The notes: generated by a model from the sequence alone, not told the origin. Numbered from the stretch's first letter, positions 15,414-24,159 are shown. The stretch: 42,375 bases of DNA from CAYRMN01 sp964425575 (GCA_964425575.1 CAYRMN010000008.1:1-42375), one strand, 5' to 3'. A program made the numbers and translations.

Positions 15414-16349
15414 ATGAAATTGAAGACCGGTATTTTTTTATTGATCATTGCTTTTGTATGCATAAGTTTAGTCATGTTATGTATAGTTTATAAAATAGTT
15501 ACTCAACAACATTTATCAATCAAAACTGGATTAGTAAATTCAGTTCAGCAGACAGCGAAAGTGGGTGAAGTATCCCTGCCAAAGGTTATCGAATCAGAGC
15601 GTGTGGTTATTTATTCCTCACTCCAATATGCAGAAATAAAAGATAGTTTTGATGTGGCTGAAGCCGTTCTAGATTTGGTCAACGCTTCTTATTTTACCGT
15701 TGATGCTCGATTTCCAATTTCATTGATTATTTTTCCTGATCAACAAAGCTATCAAACCTTTTTAATGAAGAAGCTGTCAATTTTAGATCCTCCATATTTT
15801 GGTCTTTATAACCGACAATTAAACACCATCTACACTTTTAATGGTTCTGGCTTGGGCACCGTTAGTCATGAAATTATGCATGCTGTGATTAAAGACAGTT
15901 TGCCTGAGCGGCCAGAGTGGTTAGAAGAAGGTCTAGCAGCTTACTTTGAAAAATTTTTTGGTTACCGTAATGCTGATGGTAAAATATATTTAGAGATTGG
16001 ATTTCATAATCCTTGGCGTTTGGAGGCTAGTCAAGACAAAATCCAAACCCTATCTTTAAAAGATATTTTGGATAATAAAACTAATACCTCTGATAAGCGT
16101 CTTGTAGTCATGTTTCTCGCTCAAAAAAAGATGTTAAAGCCGTATCTTGAATTAATAAGACAGAATAATAAAAAAGGATACAAATATTTTATTGAAGGCG
16201 CTTTTAATAAAAAAATAGAGGCTATTTTGCCTCTATGGGAACAATATCTGCATAGCGTGAATAAAAATTACTTAGAATATATGCAAATACCAGCTAGTAA
16301 AATTTTTTTAAATTATGGAGAATATCAAAGCTTCATGGAGAATAAATAA
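15414..16349 (+). CDS. Membrane-anchored zinc metalloprotease, gluzincin/peptidase MA type (311 aa)
   Basis: An N-terminal TM helix at residues 7-29 anchors an extracytoplasmic domain. The zinc site reads GTVSHEIMHAVI, an HEXXH with His152, Glu153 and His156. Sixteen residues on, EWLEEGLAAYFE offers the third ligand (Glu171 or Glu172), the arrangement of the peptidase MA-like family. SLIIFPDQQSYQTFL before the active site also fits that family. Substrate unknown. The gene is clearly richer in A+T than its neighbours (many AAA, TTT, TTA codons), which points to recent transfer or relaxed composition. It forms a pair with the 15001 gene. Confidence 0.8.
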   Translation: MKLKTGIFLLIIAFVCISLVMLCIVYKIVTQQHLSIKTGLVNSVQQTAKVGEVSLPKVIESERVVIYSSLQYAEIKDSFDVAEAVLDLVNASYFTVDARFPISLIIFPDQQSYQTFLMKKLSILDPPYFGLYNRQLNTIYTFNGSGLGTVSHEIMHAVIKDSLPERPEWLEEGLAAYFEKFFGYRNADGKIYLEIGFHNPWRLEASQDKIQTLSLKDILDNKTNTSDKRLVVMFLAQKKMLKPYLELIRQNNKKGYKYFIEGAFNKKIEAILPLWEQYLHSVNKNYLEYMQIPASKIFLNYGEYQSFMENK

Positions 16350-16467
16350 ACGCATTCTTTAAATACCACAGGAGTGAAGGTTTGAGTGGGTTATGGATAC
16401 ATAATGTTATACATGCATAAGTAGTTTTAGAGTTCTTTCGAAGAAGGAGATGTAAAGTCTCAGAAAC

Positions 16468-16500
16468 AAAAAACCTGCATATCTTGCGGATATACAGGTC
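16468..16500 (-). terminator. Terminator of tRNA-Leu
   Basis: On the minus strand, ACCTGTATATC pairs with GATATGCAGGT and is followed by TTTTTTG. Confidence 0.85.
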
Positions 16501-16503
16501 TCT

Positions 16504-16590
16504 TGGTGGGCGGGGAGGGAATTGAACCCTCATGACCTTGCGATCGCTAGCTCCTGAAGCTAGTGCGTCTACCAATTCCGCCACTCGCCC
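16504..16590 (-). tRNA. tRNA-Leu(CAG)
   Basis: Read on the minus strand: acceptor GGGCGAG, D arm with TTGGTAGACGC, anticodon stem CTAGC/GCTAG around TTCAGGA (anticodon CAG), a variable arm of type II length, T arm GAGGG-TTCAATT-CCCTC, and an encoded CCA at 16504-16506. The frame overlapping it (16333-16584) is not a gene. Confidence 0.95.
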
Positions 16591-17117
16591 ATGATATTCA
16601 AATTTCCACCTTTTGCGCCCGTTGAACGTTTAATCGCGTTCAGTCCACTCGCTCAGATTCTGTAGCGGAATCATGCCGGTTTCGGAACAGGGTGTCAATG
16701 TAGATATAGGTAGGGGCACAACCATGCGTTCGCCCCATAAAGGAAATACCCAATTGGATTGATCCTTTGAAGGGCGATGACAAGCATACGCCCCTACGCA
16801 TTGCAACGTGTCCTATTTTTGACAAAAAACCCATATTAGGGTAATCTAACCACAGTTCTGTTCTTCATCGTCACTGATTTGCGCATTATTTGAGCACATT
16901 TTGACGGTCGTAGAACAACGTGTGAGTAGTCTCAATATCGAGAAACCTCCGTCGTTTTAGAGGATTTTGTGCCTGGTTGGGCAAAATCCCACTCTCGTCC
17001 CTTTTCTGGTTCTTACGCATCTTTTGGGTGCTTCATAATTAATAATTTCAACAGAACCGGAAATTTATACTGTTTAGGATGTTCTTCATTTGAAAACAAT
17101 CCTGACTGGTCTATTGT
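16591..17117. other. 527-base intergenic region with a repeat and a structured RNase J leader
   Basis: Contains palindromic repeat B1 (16710-16797). From about 16900 to 17060 several hairpins can be drawn: GGATTTTG...CAAAATCC (about 16960-16989), GCATC...GGTGC, and CTGGTTCT with AGAACCGG enclosing it. A TATACT lies at 17066-17071. If the RNase J transcript starts upstream of these hairpins they form a long structured 5' leader; if it starts after 17071 they do not. No protein gene is supported here. Confidence 0.5.
16710..16797. repeat. Palindromic repeat family B, copy 1
   Basis: Starts GTAGGGGC and ends ACGCCCCTAC, with an inner pair GTTCGCCC/GGGCGATGAC. The ends match the copy at 30267-30357. 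Confidence 0.75.
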
Positions 17118-19163
17118 ATGGATTTACACAACACCTCAGTTCCTTCCACGCCTACACCTCGTGGATCAAGTTCAAATAACGGTGGTTCTTCTTTTGGCAA
17201 CAATCGACGTCCTCCGTTTAAACCATTCCATCCCCCAAAAATACAACCTCGCATCGTTCCACCACCCATTCGTGAATCAAACTCCATTATCGCCAAAGCG
17301 GTAAAACAAGTTTCAATCAAAGAAGGTTTGGCACGGGAAGAGGCTCCCCGTCCAGCGCACACACCGGGGCGTGGAAAAAAACGCTCCTTTGGCCAAGGTG
17401 GAGGTGGCGCGTTTCAGCGTACTCCACGCATGAATACTTACAAACACAAGCCATACCTCAAAACAGGGACAGATAAAGATGAACTTGCCCCATCTGGAGA
17501 ACGTCTTAAGATCGCTGTACTTGGAGGGAATGAAGAAGTCGGCCGCAACTGCACCATGCTGGAGTATGGCAACGACATTATCATTATCGACATGGGACTT
17601 CAGTTTCCTGATGAAGACATGCCGGGCGTGGATTATATCATTCCAAACATCTCATCCTTAAAAGGTAAAGAAAAAAACATTCGTGGCGTGATCATCACCC
17701 ATGCACACTTTGATCACATTGGCGGCATTCCGCATTTGATGCCGCGCCTTGGTAATCCCCCACTTTTCGCCACAGATTTGACTGGCGCTATCATCAAGAA
17801 GCGTCAAGAAGATCATCGCGACACACCACCGCTCAATATCAAAACAGTCAAAACAAGTGACAAAATCCAACTCGGTGCGTTCCTCGTGGAGTTTTTCGGA
17901 GTGTCTCACTCTGTGCCGACATCTATGGGTGTCATTGTGAATACACCCTGCGGCATCGTGGTGCATACCGGTGACTTCAAACTCGATACATCTGAACAGT
18001 CTCAGTCAAACGAGGAGCGCGACAAAATGATCGAGCTCGGCAAACGCAACGTCCTCGCCCTCATGATCGACTCGACCAACGCCAGTGCTGTGGGTCGCCA
18101 ACTTGCTGAAGGCACGATTCAACACGATATTGACGCCATTATTGAAAATGCCAAGGGGCGTATCATCATTGGTACCTTCGCCTCCATGATCTCGCGTATT
18201 CAGCAAATCATCCTGGCCTGCGAGCGTCAGGGACGCAAAGTGGCCGTAGAAGGATTTTCCATGCGCTCCAACATCGCCATTGCACAAGAACTGGGCTACA
18301 TGAAAATCCAGAAGGGAACATTAATCGATACCCGCGAAGTTCCAAAATATCCACCAAATAAAGTTGCCGTCGTCTGTACTGGCGCTCAAGGTGAGGAACG
18401 AGCCGTTCTGATGCGCATCGCTAATCGCGAGCATCCGTTCTTAGAAATTGAACCGGGCGATACGATCGTCTTTTCATCCTCTATCATTCCAGGAAACGAG
18501 CGTTCCGTACAACGTGTGCAAGATACGCTGTACCGTGAGGGAGCAGTCGTTGTAAATTATAAGATGATGGATGTGCATGCTGGCGGTCACGCCAAACAGG
18601 AGGACCTGCAAGAGATGCATAACATGATCAAACCAAAATATTTAATCCCGATTGAAGGTCATCATTCCTTTCTACGCGAACATGCCAAAGCGGCAATCGC
18701 TGGCGGATTTACGCCTGAAGAAAATATCTTCATTGCCGACAACGGCCAAGTAATGGAATTTGATCAGCAGCGCAATGGGATGTTGACCAATAAAAAATTG
18801 GTGACAGACTATGTCTTCGTTGATGGACTTGGTGTCGGTGACACGAATCACATCGTCTTGCGCGACCGTCAGGAACTGTCTGGAGACGGTATCGTGATCG
18901 TCGTCGCTGTGGTTGGTCACCGCACAGGTCGCCTGCTGCATTTGCCCGACATCATTTCACGCGGCTTCGTATATATGAAGGAACAACAGGAACTGATCCA
19001 GCTCGCCCGTAAGAAAGTCGCCGATGTCCTCAAAGTCGACGATCCAAAGGGACAACGCGATATTCTTGAAATCAAAGAGAACATCCGTGAAGAACTTGGT
19101 GAATACTTGTACATAAAGACCAAGCTACGTCCGATGATCCTGCCAATTATTGTGGAAGTTTAA
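17118..19163 (+). CDS. rnj: Ribonuclease J with long N-terminal extension (681 aa)
   Basis: RNase J is a metallo-beta-lactamase/beta-CASP nuclease (5'-3' exo and endo activity) central to mRNA turnover and RNA maturation where RNase E is absent. The catalytic core starts near residue 128 (ERLKIAVLGGNEEVGRNC), with HAHFDH at 195-200 where RNase J more often reads GHEDH. Further landmarks are IGGIPHL, VHTGDFKLD, IDSTNA, SSSIIPGNERSV and DVHAGGHAKQED. Residues 1-125 are an added disordered region rich in Pro, Ser, Gly, Asn and Lys/Arg (TPTPRGSSSNNGGSS; RGKKRSFGQGGGG), suited to RNA or partner binding. The gene has its own terminator and no operon partner. Confidence 0.93.
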   Translation: MDLHNTSVPSTPTPRGSSSNNGGSSFGNNRRPPFKPFHPPKIQPRIVPPPIRESNSIIAKAVKQVSIKEGLAREEAPRPAHTPGRGKKRSFGQGGGGAFQRTPRMNTYKHKPYLKTGTDKDELAPSGERLKIAVLGGNEEVGRNCTMLEYGNDIIIIDMGLQFPDEDMPGVDYIIPNISSLKGKEKNIRGVIITHAHFDHIGGIPHLMPRLGNPPLFATDLTGAIIKKRQEDHRDTPPLNIKTVKTSDKIQLGAFLVEFFGVSHSVPTSMGVIVNTPCGIVVHTGDFKLDTSEQSQSNEERDKMIELGKRNVLALMIDSTNASAVGRQLAEGTIQHDIDAIIENAKGRIIIGTFASMISRIQQIILACERQGRKVAVEGFSMRSNIAIAQELGYMKIQKGTLIDTREVPKYPPNKVAVVCTGAQGEERAVLMRIANREHPFLEIEPGDTIVFSSSIIPGNERSVQRVQDTLYREGAVVVNYKMMDVHAGGHAKQEDLQEMHNMIKPKYLIPIEGHHSFLREHAKAAIAGGFTPEENIFIADNGQVMEFDQQRNGMLTNKKLVTDYVFVDGLGVGDTNHIVLRDRQELSGDGIVIVVAVVGHRTGRLLHLPDIISRGFVYMKEQQELIQLARKKVADVLKVDDPKGQRDILEIKENIREELGEYLYIKTKLRPMILPIIVEV

Positions 19164-19178
19164 ACAATTCAAAAACAT

Positions 19179-19206
19179 AAAAAAGAGTCTATATAGGCTC
19201 TTTTTT
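19179..19206 (+). terminator. Terminator of RNase J gene
   Basis: GAG-T-CTATATAG-G-CTC stem preceded by A's and followed by six T's. Confidence 0.85.
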
Positions 19207-19304
19207 ATATAAAAAGGTTTACCCCATCCCCCTTGTCATGTTAGTGTCGACTATACGCGTTTGCCGATAATCGATCTTTCATTTTTATGAAAGGGAGGTA
19301 GCTC

Positions 19305-19634
19305 ATGAATCTAATCCGTTCGTTTCTCCTCGCCCTCTCATCCACAGCATTGATGGAAAGCTGCACGCCGCAACATCCCATCACGGATCCTCACAATCAA
19401 CTTCCCGTCTCGATCACCCCACCGCGAACGAGTGGCGCGCACTTCGTCGACCGAAAGCCGGAAGCGGGACAGCCACCCGTCGCAGCATGTGTCTTCATCG
19501 AAGACGGAAGTGATCTGGGCGTTTGGTATCGCTGCCTTGTGGCCCAATGCGGCGACAGCAGCTACAAAGTCGTCAGCATCTCCTGCCAACCAAACTACGA
19601 GGAGTGCCCTCGCACCGCGAGCCACACCCAGTAG
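19305..19634 (+). CDS. Small Cys-containing exported protein, probable lipoprotein (109 aa)
   Basis: Unrecognised. The ATG follows a strong GGGAGGT Shine-Dalgarno. Residues 1-19 are signal-like (LIRSFLLALSSTALM) and end at Cys20 in the sequence LMESC, a loose lipobox. The mature part is Pro/Thr-rich to about residue 55, then has five Cys (AACVF, YRCLVAQCGD, ISCQP, EECPR), likely two disulfides. G+C is higher than in flanking genes. It is a single-gene unit with its own terminator. Confidence 0.65.
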   Translation: MNLIRSFLLALSSTALMESCTPQHPITDPHNQLPVSITPPRTSGAHFVDRKPEAGQPPVAACVFIEDGSDLGVWYRCLVAQCGDSSYKVVSISCQPNYEECPRTASHTQ

Positions 19635-19639
19635 ACTCG

Positions 19640-19678
19640 GCATCACCCCCTCCCATCGCGTGATGCTTTTTTCTTTTT
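19640..19678 (+). terminator. Terminator of the 19305 gene
   Basis: GCATCAC (19640-19646) pairs with GTGATGC (19660-19666), followed by TTTTTTC. Confidence 0.85.
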
Positions 19679-19779
19679 CAGAAATGAACACATATTCCAT
19701 ACAATTGACCGCGTATGCGAGTGGTGTTAGCGTTTTCATGCATCAAACGTTTCTTCGTCTCTAAGAAAGAAGGTGCTCC

Positions 19780-20178
19780 ATGCGGTATGTATCGATTCCT
19801 GTCATTGTGTTCGGTCTTTTCCTCATCGTTTGGTTTCTGAGATTTGCATTCCGTGACGACATGGCGTGCAAAACCAAACAACTCACTGAGCAAAAAAAGA
19901 AGCAGCTCGAAAAAATACAGAAACTCTTCGAAGAGCGCGCGGACCTTCAATGGATACTCTATGAAGTCTTTGGAAATCAAGTGCTTTACACTGAGGTGAA
20001 CGAGCCTCTCTCATCTATAGATGAAGCGACTATTTCAATACATGCCGGGTATCTCTGCGCGATGTTCATTCGGAAGCTAACGGAACATCATGGCTTCAGA
20101 GTAGAAACATACGCTGTCTACTCAGATCAGAAACCTTCAAAGGTCTTTCTCAAAATTATCAGAAAACCACCTTCATAA
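19780..20178 (+). CDS. Membrane-anchored hypothetical protein (132 aa)
   Basis: Unrecognised. The ATG at 19780 follows AGAAGG. One TM helix (residues 5-25, IPVIVFGLFLIVWFLRF) is followed by a Lys/Gln/Glu-rich coiled-coil-like stretch (TEQKKKQLEKIQKLFEER), then a small domain with a conserved-looking core (HAGYLCAMFIRKLTEHHGF, VETYAVY, KVFLKIIRK). It is an isolated transcription unit with its own terminator, in the same style as the 19305 gene just before it. Confidence 0.65.
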   Translation: MRYVSIPVIVFGLFLIVWFLRFAFRDDMACKTKQLTEQKKKQLEKIQKLFEERADLQWILYEVFGNQVLYTEVNEPLSSIDEATISIHAGYLCAMFIRKLTEHHGFRVETYAVYSDQKPSKVFLKIIRKPPS

Positions 20179-20179
20179 C

Positions 20180-20249
20180 GCCTCATGGTCACGGAAAGGA
20201 GCCCCATCTCACTTCTCCCGTCGTACCTTGAGGCATCTTTCTTTTTTTT
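20180..20249 (+). terminator. Terminator of the 19780 gene
   Basis: GCCTCATGGT (20180-20189) pairs with ACCTTGAGGC (20225-20234) with one mismatch; an inner ACGG/CCGT pair shortens the loop. A long T tract follows from 20237. Confidence 0.7.
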
Positions 20250-20275
20250 CAGTTCTCCGGCATCCTATCTCTATT

Positions 20276-20300
20276 ATGCCCTTCAACTTATTCAGGGCAT
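20276..20300 (+). promoter_or_regulatory. Hairpin just upstream of trpS
   Basis: ATGCCCT (20276-20282) pairs perfectly with AGGGCAT (20294-20300) around an 11-base loop, ending 18 bases before the trpS ATG. It overlaps a possible -10 (TATTAT, 20272-20277). No T-box or leader-peptide Trp codons are seen, so a regulatory role is only possible. Confidence 0.35.
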
Positions 20301-20318
20301 AGTGAGTCATATCGAACT

Positions 20319-21314
20319 ATGCAGGATCTCCTTTTATCTGGCGTTCAGCCGACCAACGGGCTTCATATCGGAAACTACATCGGCGCACTGAAGCAATGGA
20401 CGGATATCCAACATCGCTATCAATGCCTATTTTGTATTGTTGATTTACACGCGATTACCGTGCCGCAAGACCGTGCTCAACTCCGACAAAATATCCTTGG
20501 GGTTGCAGCGGCCTATTTGGCTGCCGGAATCAATCCAGAGCGCAATCATATTTTTATCCAAAGCGACGTTCCGGAACATGCGGAGCTCGGCTGGATTCTG
20601 TCGACCATTACAAAAATGTCTGAGCTGGAACGCATGACGCAGTTCAAAGATAAATCCAAAAAACGTGGGGAGAATGTTGGCGCAGGACTGTTTACCTATC
20701 CAGCCCTCATGGCTGCCGATATTCTACTCTACGATACCACTGTGGTACCCGTTGGCGAGGATCAAATGCAGCACTTGGAGCTTACGCGTTTACTTGCTCG
20801 TCGTTTTAATAACTCCTTTGGTCCAACCTTTACCGAGCCTCAAGCGCTTATACAAAAAGTCGGAGGAAGAATCATGAGTTTACAGGACCCGAGCAAAAAA
20901 ATGAGTAAAAGTGATACAAATATAAAAAGCACAATCTTTCTGACCGATGATACTGATACGATTCGTAAAAAGATCATGCGGGCCGTGACCGATTCTGACG
21001 AAGGGGTTGAATATGATCAGGAAAAAAAACCTGCCATCTCCAATCTCATGGCCCTCTATCATCATGCAACCGGCAAAACCATGAAAGACATTGAAACGGA
21101 TTTTGCGGGAAAAGGCTATGGAGATTTTAAAAAAGAAGTAGCTGAAGCCGTTGTTCACATGCTCGCACCCGTTCAAAAGAAGCTCAAAGAGTACAGTGAT
21201 GATCCTCAAGAACTCATGCGCATTTTAGATAACGGACGTGATGCTGCACATGAACTCGCGGAAACAAAAATGAAACTCGTCCGAGAGCGAGTCGGCTTAG
21301 GACGTGCGCGTTGA
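20319..21314 (+). CDS. trpS: Tryptophanyl-tRNA synthetase (331 aa)
   Basis: Charges tRNA-Trp with tryptophan. The class I signatures are present: HIGN at residues 16-19 (SGVQPTNGLHIGNYIGAL) and KMSKS at 194-198 (DPSKKMSKSDTN). GEDQMQHLELTR, the Trp-pocket segment, and AADILLYDT are also typical. Length matches bacterial TrpRS. No Shine-Dalgarno is seen. The last 18 bases overlap the end of the convergent DedA gene. Confidence 0.97.
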   Translation: MQDLLLSGVQPTNGLHIGNYIGALKQWTDIQHRYQCLFCIVDLHAITVPQDRAQLRQNILGVAAAYLAAGINPERNHIFIQSDVPEHAELGWILSTITKMSELERMTQFKDKSKKRGENVGAGLFTYPALMAADILLYDTTVVPVGEDQMQHLELTRLLARRFNNSFGPTFTEPQALIQKVGGRIMSLQDPSKKMSKSDTNIKSTIFLTDDTDTIRKKIMRAVTDSDEGVEYDQEKKPAISNLMALYHHATGKTMKDIETDFAGKGYGDFKKEVAEAVVHMLAPVQKKLKEYSDDPQELMRILDNGRDAAHELAETKMKLVRERVGLGRAR

Positions 21315-21923
21315 GTGATTCTTCAGGTACCCAACAATCCCAGGCAGCAAAGATAAAAAAATCACAATCGCAATCACGAGCTGAATGTAGTTATCGATGT
21401 GAGGAATGGTGCGACCCAGGCCGTATCCAATTCCGAGCATAAGCCAGCTCCACACGATCCCGCCAAGCACGTTGTATAAGACAAATCGACGATACGGCAT
21501 ACCACCGATCCCTGCAACGAGTGGAGCAAAGGTACGAACAATAGGCATAAAACGAGCCATTATAATAGCTTTTCCACCATGCTTGTCATAAAAGGCCTGT
21601 GTCTGTTGCAAATGCTCTACTTTAAACCAACGGGAATCTGTTTTACTAAAAAAGACCCGGCCAGATACCCGACCGATCTCAAATCCAAGCGCATCACCAA
21701 TAATGGCACACACCGGAATCAGAATAGCTAAAAATACGATGCTCAGATCGCCCCGTGCGGCAAACAACCCGGCCGTAACCAAGAGCGAATCACCGGGGAG
21801 AAAAAACCCAAAAAATAAACCCGTTTCCGTAAACACAATCAACGCTAAAACAAGATACCCTCCCCAACGAATGAGCTCATCAAGATTGTGAAGATGAGAA
21901 AAAAAATCAATCAAAAAATGCAT
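21297..21923 (-). CDS. DedA/SNARE-associated family membrane protein (208 aa)
   Basis: DedA proteins are polytopic membrane proteins; some members recycle undecaprenyl phosphate or flip lipids. Conserved blocks are ETGLFFGFFLPGDSLL near residue 35, GDALGFEIGR near 80, and the signature FMPIVRTFAPLVAGIGGM near 125, with the essential Arg. Four to five hydrophobic segments are visible, and length is typical. It lies five bases behind the FecR-like gene and is likely co-transcribed with it. Its end overlaps trpS by 18 bp. Confidence 0.93.
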   Translation of the reverse strand: MHFLIDFFSHLHNLDELIRWGGYLVLALIVFTETGLFFGFFLPGDSLLVTAGLFAARGDLSIVFLAILIPVCAIIGDALGFEIGRVSGRVFFSKTDSRWFKVEHLQQTQAFYDKHGGKAIIMARFMPIVRTFAPLVAGIGGMPYRRFVLYNVLGGIVWSWLMLGIGYGLGRTIPHIDNYIQLVIAIVIFLSLLPGIVGYLKNHSTRTS

Positions 21924-21928
21924 ACATC

Positions 21929-23902
21929 TTATTCAGCTGGAGTTACCGTAAAAATCAGTGGAGATGATTTCGTTACGCCATCTTCCGTGTAGCTCCCCGT
22001 AATCGTGACATCTCCAACGCCATGAATCCAGGCGGAAAAAATGCCGTTTGCGGCTGTTCCGATATTTTGATCGGACGTCTTCCATTTTGTTTGTGAAGTT
22101 ACAATCGCGGTTCTGCCATCCGTATAATAAGCTTTGACGATAATCCCCGTTTGCTGGCCCTGTTTAATCATCGGAGAATTTTCGGGCATTACATCAATCC
22201 GTGCCAATCTGGATTCTTCCTGCACCTGCACCCGTGTGGTGGCGCTCAGTGAGACCTTCCCATCAGTAAGGCGCGCCTCAACTGTTGCAGTTCCTTTTTT
22301 GACCCCGATGAAAGAGGGTCCGCTCACTGTTCCCGCATCACCAACAACACGAAAAGATACGCGCGTCGTAACGTCTGTAACCGTTCCATCCTGATGCATT
22401 GCACTCACACGGAGTTCAGCTAGATGACCTTTCAATATTGGATTTGGTGAAGCAATCAGTGTGATCGTGTCAATGTCAGAAACGAGCTGCGAGGATACAG
22501 TCGGGTCAGTACTACTCGTTGTTCCTGGTGTTGTTGAAGTTGATGATTGAAATGGAGCATGCACGAGCGCACTCGCAAGCCCAAGCTGCATTGCAGCCCC
22601 CCTCGCCTTCAAGGAAATCAGAATCGATCGTAACGCAGCTGCTTGATCGACTGAAAGCAGCGGTAAGTTGCTCTCCAGCTCACCTTCAACATTAACGATA
22701 CCCTGTCGCGCAGCCTCAATGCTTATCCCAGCCTCCTCTAATGAGTTTGAGGCGATCAAATGATTGGTGAGATCCAGCTGGCCGCTAATGGCAAACAAAC
22801 GAATGTTTAGATTACTTGCTGGCACGTCACTCGCAATGAGCTGAGCAAGATCCTCAACATGTTGCTCAAAACGATACAGCGGTGATGCCGGGCCAACATC
22901 TATGAGTAAAAACTCCATTTCAAACAAACTCTTCTGTAATTCTTGCCGATACGAGGCGGAGAGTGATTGTTTTAGGAATACTCGAATATCGCTCTCAAGC
23001 GAAGCCATCGCTTGCAGTGCCAGTCCAGACGTTCCAGCGTCGATCAATGTTTTTGCACCGAATAATCGTCTACTAACATACGTTGCGTATAATTGTGCCT
23101 TCTGGTCGCCAGCAATACTCATCCGCACTCGTTCAGATAATCGAACGATGGCATCTTTCCAAGAAAAAGGCTGCGCCTTTGTCCAGTCACGCAAACGCGC
23201 TTCAATGCGGTGCTGTATATCATGCTTGAATGCCTCGTCTGCTTGTTGATTCAGTGTAAACCAAGCAGACATGATCCCCTCTCCTGTGCTTGGCCGCATA
23301 CTTCCAATCTTTCCGTCCGTTGTAATTGGAAGACTGTATCCTTCCGGAACCGATATGATAGCTGTCTGCGTAGAGGTCGTTGAGCTGGAATGGTCAACGT
23401 CAACCGCCGCATCAATGACGTGAATAACGGATCCTGTAGCAGAAGTAAAAACATCGAATGATCCGCCTCGTGCTGAAGCAAGAAATGAGGGTGTCTGAAC
23501 AAAAAATCGCCCGTTTAACTGCGGAATTGGTAATACCCGTGACCACAGCTCGCCTTCTCTCAAAGTAAGACCGATCGTAGGCGCATCATCCAAATCAATC
23601 GTTTCAAGATGCATCTGACTATCGCCCTGCAAACGAACCTGAGCTTGATCAAAAAATTGAATCGTCACCCGACCATCTTTTCCCGTCCGAATTTCGTCCG
23701 ATGCAAATACTTGCCGAGAAGAAGAAACCGCCTGCCAATCTCCCCGCCCGCCAGGCTGAATTTCCACAGGTGCTTGCTGAACCGTCAACACTACGCGTTC
23801 ATTTCTGGGTTCAAACGAAATCGCACTGAGCGACCAAAACCACCAACCTGCCCCCAATAATAGCAGCAGAAAAGCCACAATTCCTACAATTTTCAGTCTC
23901 AT
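21929..23902 (-). CDS. FecR-domain and Ig-like repeat surface protein (657 aa)
   Basis: One N-terminal TM helix (residues 3-22, IVGIVAFLLLLLGAGWWFW) anchors an extracellular protein. Residues about 35-180 are a FecR domain: VSSSRQVFASDEIRTGKDG, FFDQAQVRLQGDS, LREGELWSRVLP and the segment FFVQTPSFLASARGGSFDV. A long helical middle follows, then a Ser/Thr linker (FQSSTSTTPGTTSST). Two Ig-like (BID_2-type) domains close the protein, starting at DTITLIASPNPILKGHLAEL and ARIDVMPENSPMIKQGQQ. The ATG at 23902 is preferred to one eight codons upstream; TACCAT ends 12 bases before it. In other bacteria FecR domains relay signals to sigma factors, but none is seen here, so an adhesive or structural role is more likely. 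Confidence 0.82.
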   Translation of the reverse strand: MRLKIVGIVAFLLLLLGAGWWFWSLSAISFEPRNERVVLTVQQAPVEIQPGGRGDWQAVSSSRQVFASDEIRTGKDGRVTIQFFDQAQVRLQGDSQMHLETIDLDDAPTIGLTLREGELWSRVLPIPQLNGRFFVQTPSFLASARGGSFDVFTSATGSVIHVIDAAVDVDHSSSTTSTQTAIISVPEGYSLPITTDGKIGSMRPSTGEGIMSAWFTLNQQADEAFKHDIQHRIEARLRDWTKAQPFSWKDAIVRLSERVRMSIAGDQKAQLYATYVSRRLFGAKTLIDAGTSGLALQAMASLESDIRVFLKQSLSASYRQELQKSLFEMEFLLIDVGPASPLYRFEQHVEDLAQLIASDVPASNLNIRLFAISGQLDLTNHLIASNSLEEAGISIEAARQGIVNVEGELESNLPLLSVDQAAALRSILISLKARGAAMQLGLASALVHAPFQSSTSTTPGTTSSTDPTVSSQLVSDIDTITLIASPNPILKGHLAELRVSAMHQDGTVTDVTTRVSFRVVGDAGTVSGPSFIGVKKGTATVEARLTDGKVSLSATTRVQVQEESRLARIDVMPENSPMIKQGQQTGIIVKAYYTDGRTAIVTSQTKWKTSDQNIGTAANGIFSAWIHGVGDVTITGSYTEDGVTKSSPLIFTVTPAE

Positions 23903-23941
23903 AACATCATGCCGATGGTAACACATCTCGCTTAAAGCTTA

Positions 23942-24108
23942 TAGGACGTTCTCCTGTGGCGATCTTTGGGCGCTTCGCCCCGAAAAATCCTCACCGCCCC
24001 GCCGCTCGCGAGCAGCGGGGCGCCTGCGGTTTTTCAGGACTCTCCGCCCAAGGCGGATCCGCCTAGGGAGGACAGCATCCCAAATCTCATCCACATGAAA
24101 ACGTCTAG
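23942..24108. repeat. Fold-back repeat family E, copy 1
   Basis: Starts TAGGACGTT and ends AACGTCTAG, near-inverted ends. It shares long blocks with copy 2: CTCCTGTG, GATCTTTGGGCGCTTCGCCC, CGAAAAATCCTCACCGC, GCCTGCGGTTTTT and CATCCCAAATCTCATCCACA. The two variable segments are each palindromic, including GGCGGATCCGCC and a G+C-only stem around CGCTCGCGAGCAG. Confidence 0.85.
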
Positions 24109-24129
24109 GCTGTCATTAATTTACAATTA

Positions 24130-24159
24130 TTGACGGTGCGCCCAAAAAATGACTTAATA
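24130..24159 (+). promoter_or_regulatory. Probable promoter of the 24229 gene
   Basis: TTGACG (24130-24135) and TTAATA (24154-24159) with an 18-base spacer. It lies inside the longer open frame and shows that translation must begin further down. Confidence 0.5.

Noticed and set aside
16333..16584. Minus-strand frame of 83 codons
   Set aside because: It lies over tRNA-Leu; its first residues are simply the translated tRNA.
16860..17110. A known small RNA (SRP RNA, 6S or tmRNA) upstream of RNase J
   Set aside because: None of their conserved core motifs could be found; the stems are better described as an unassigned structured region.
20276..20300. T-box riboswitch upstream of trpS
   Set aside because: No T-box sequence, specifier loop or antiterminator is visible; only a simple hairpin.
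21929..23902. FecR-type anti-sigma regulator
   Set aside because: No sigma factor gene lies nearby and the protein is a long anchored multi-domain form with Ig-like repeats, so a signalling role is not supported here.
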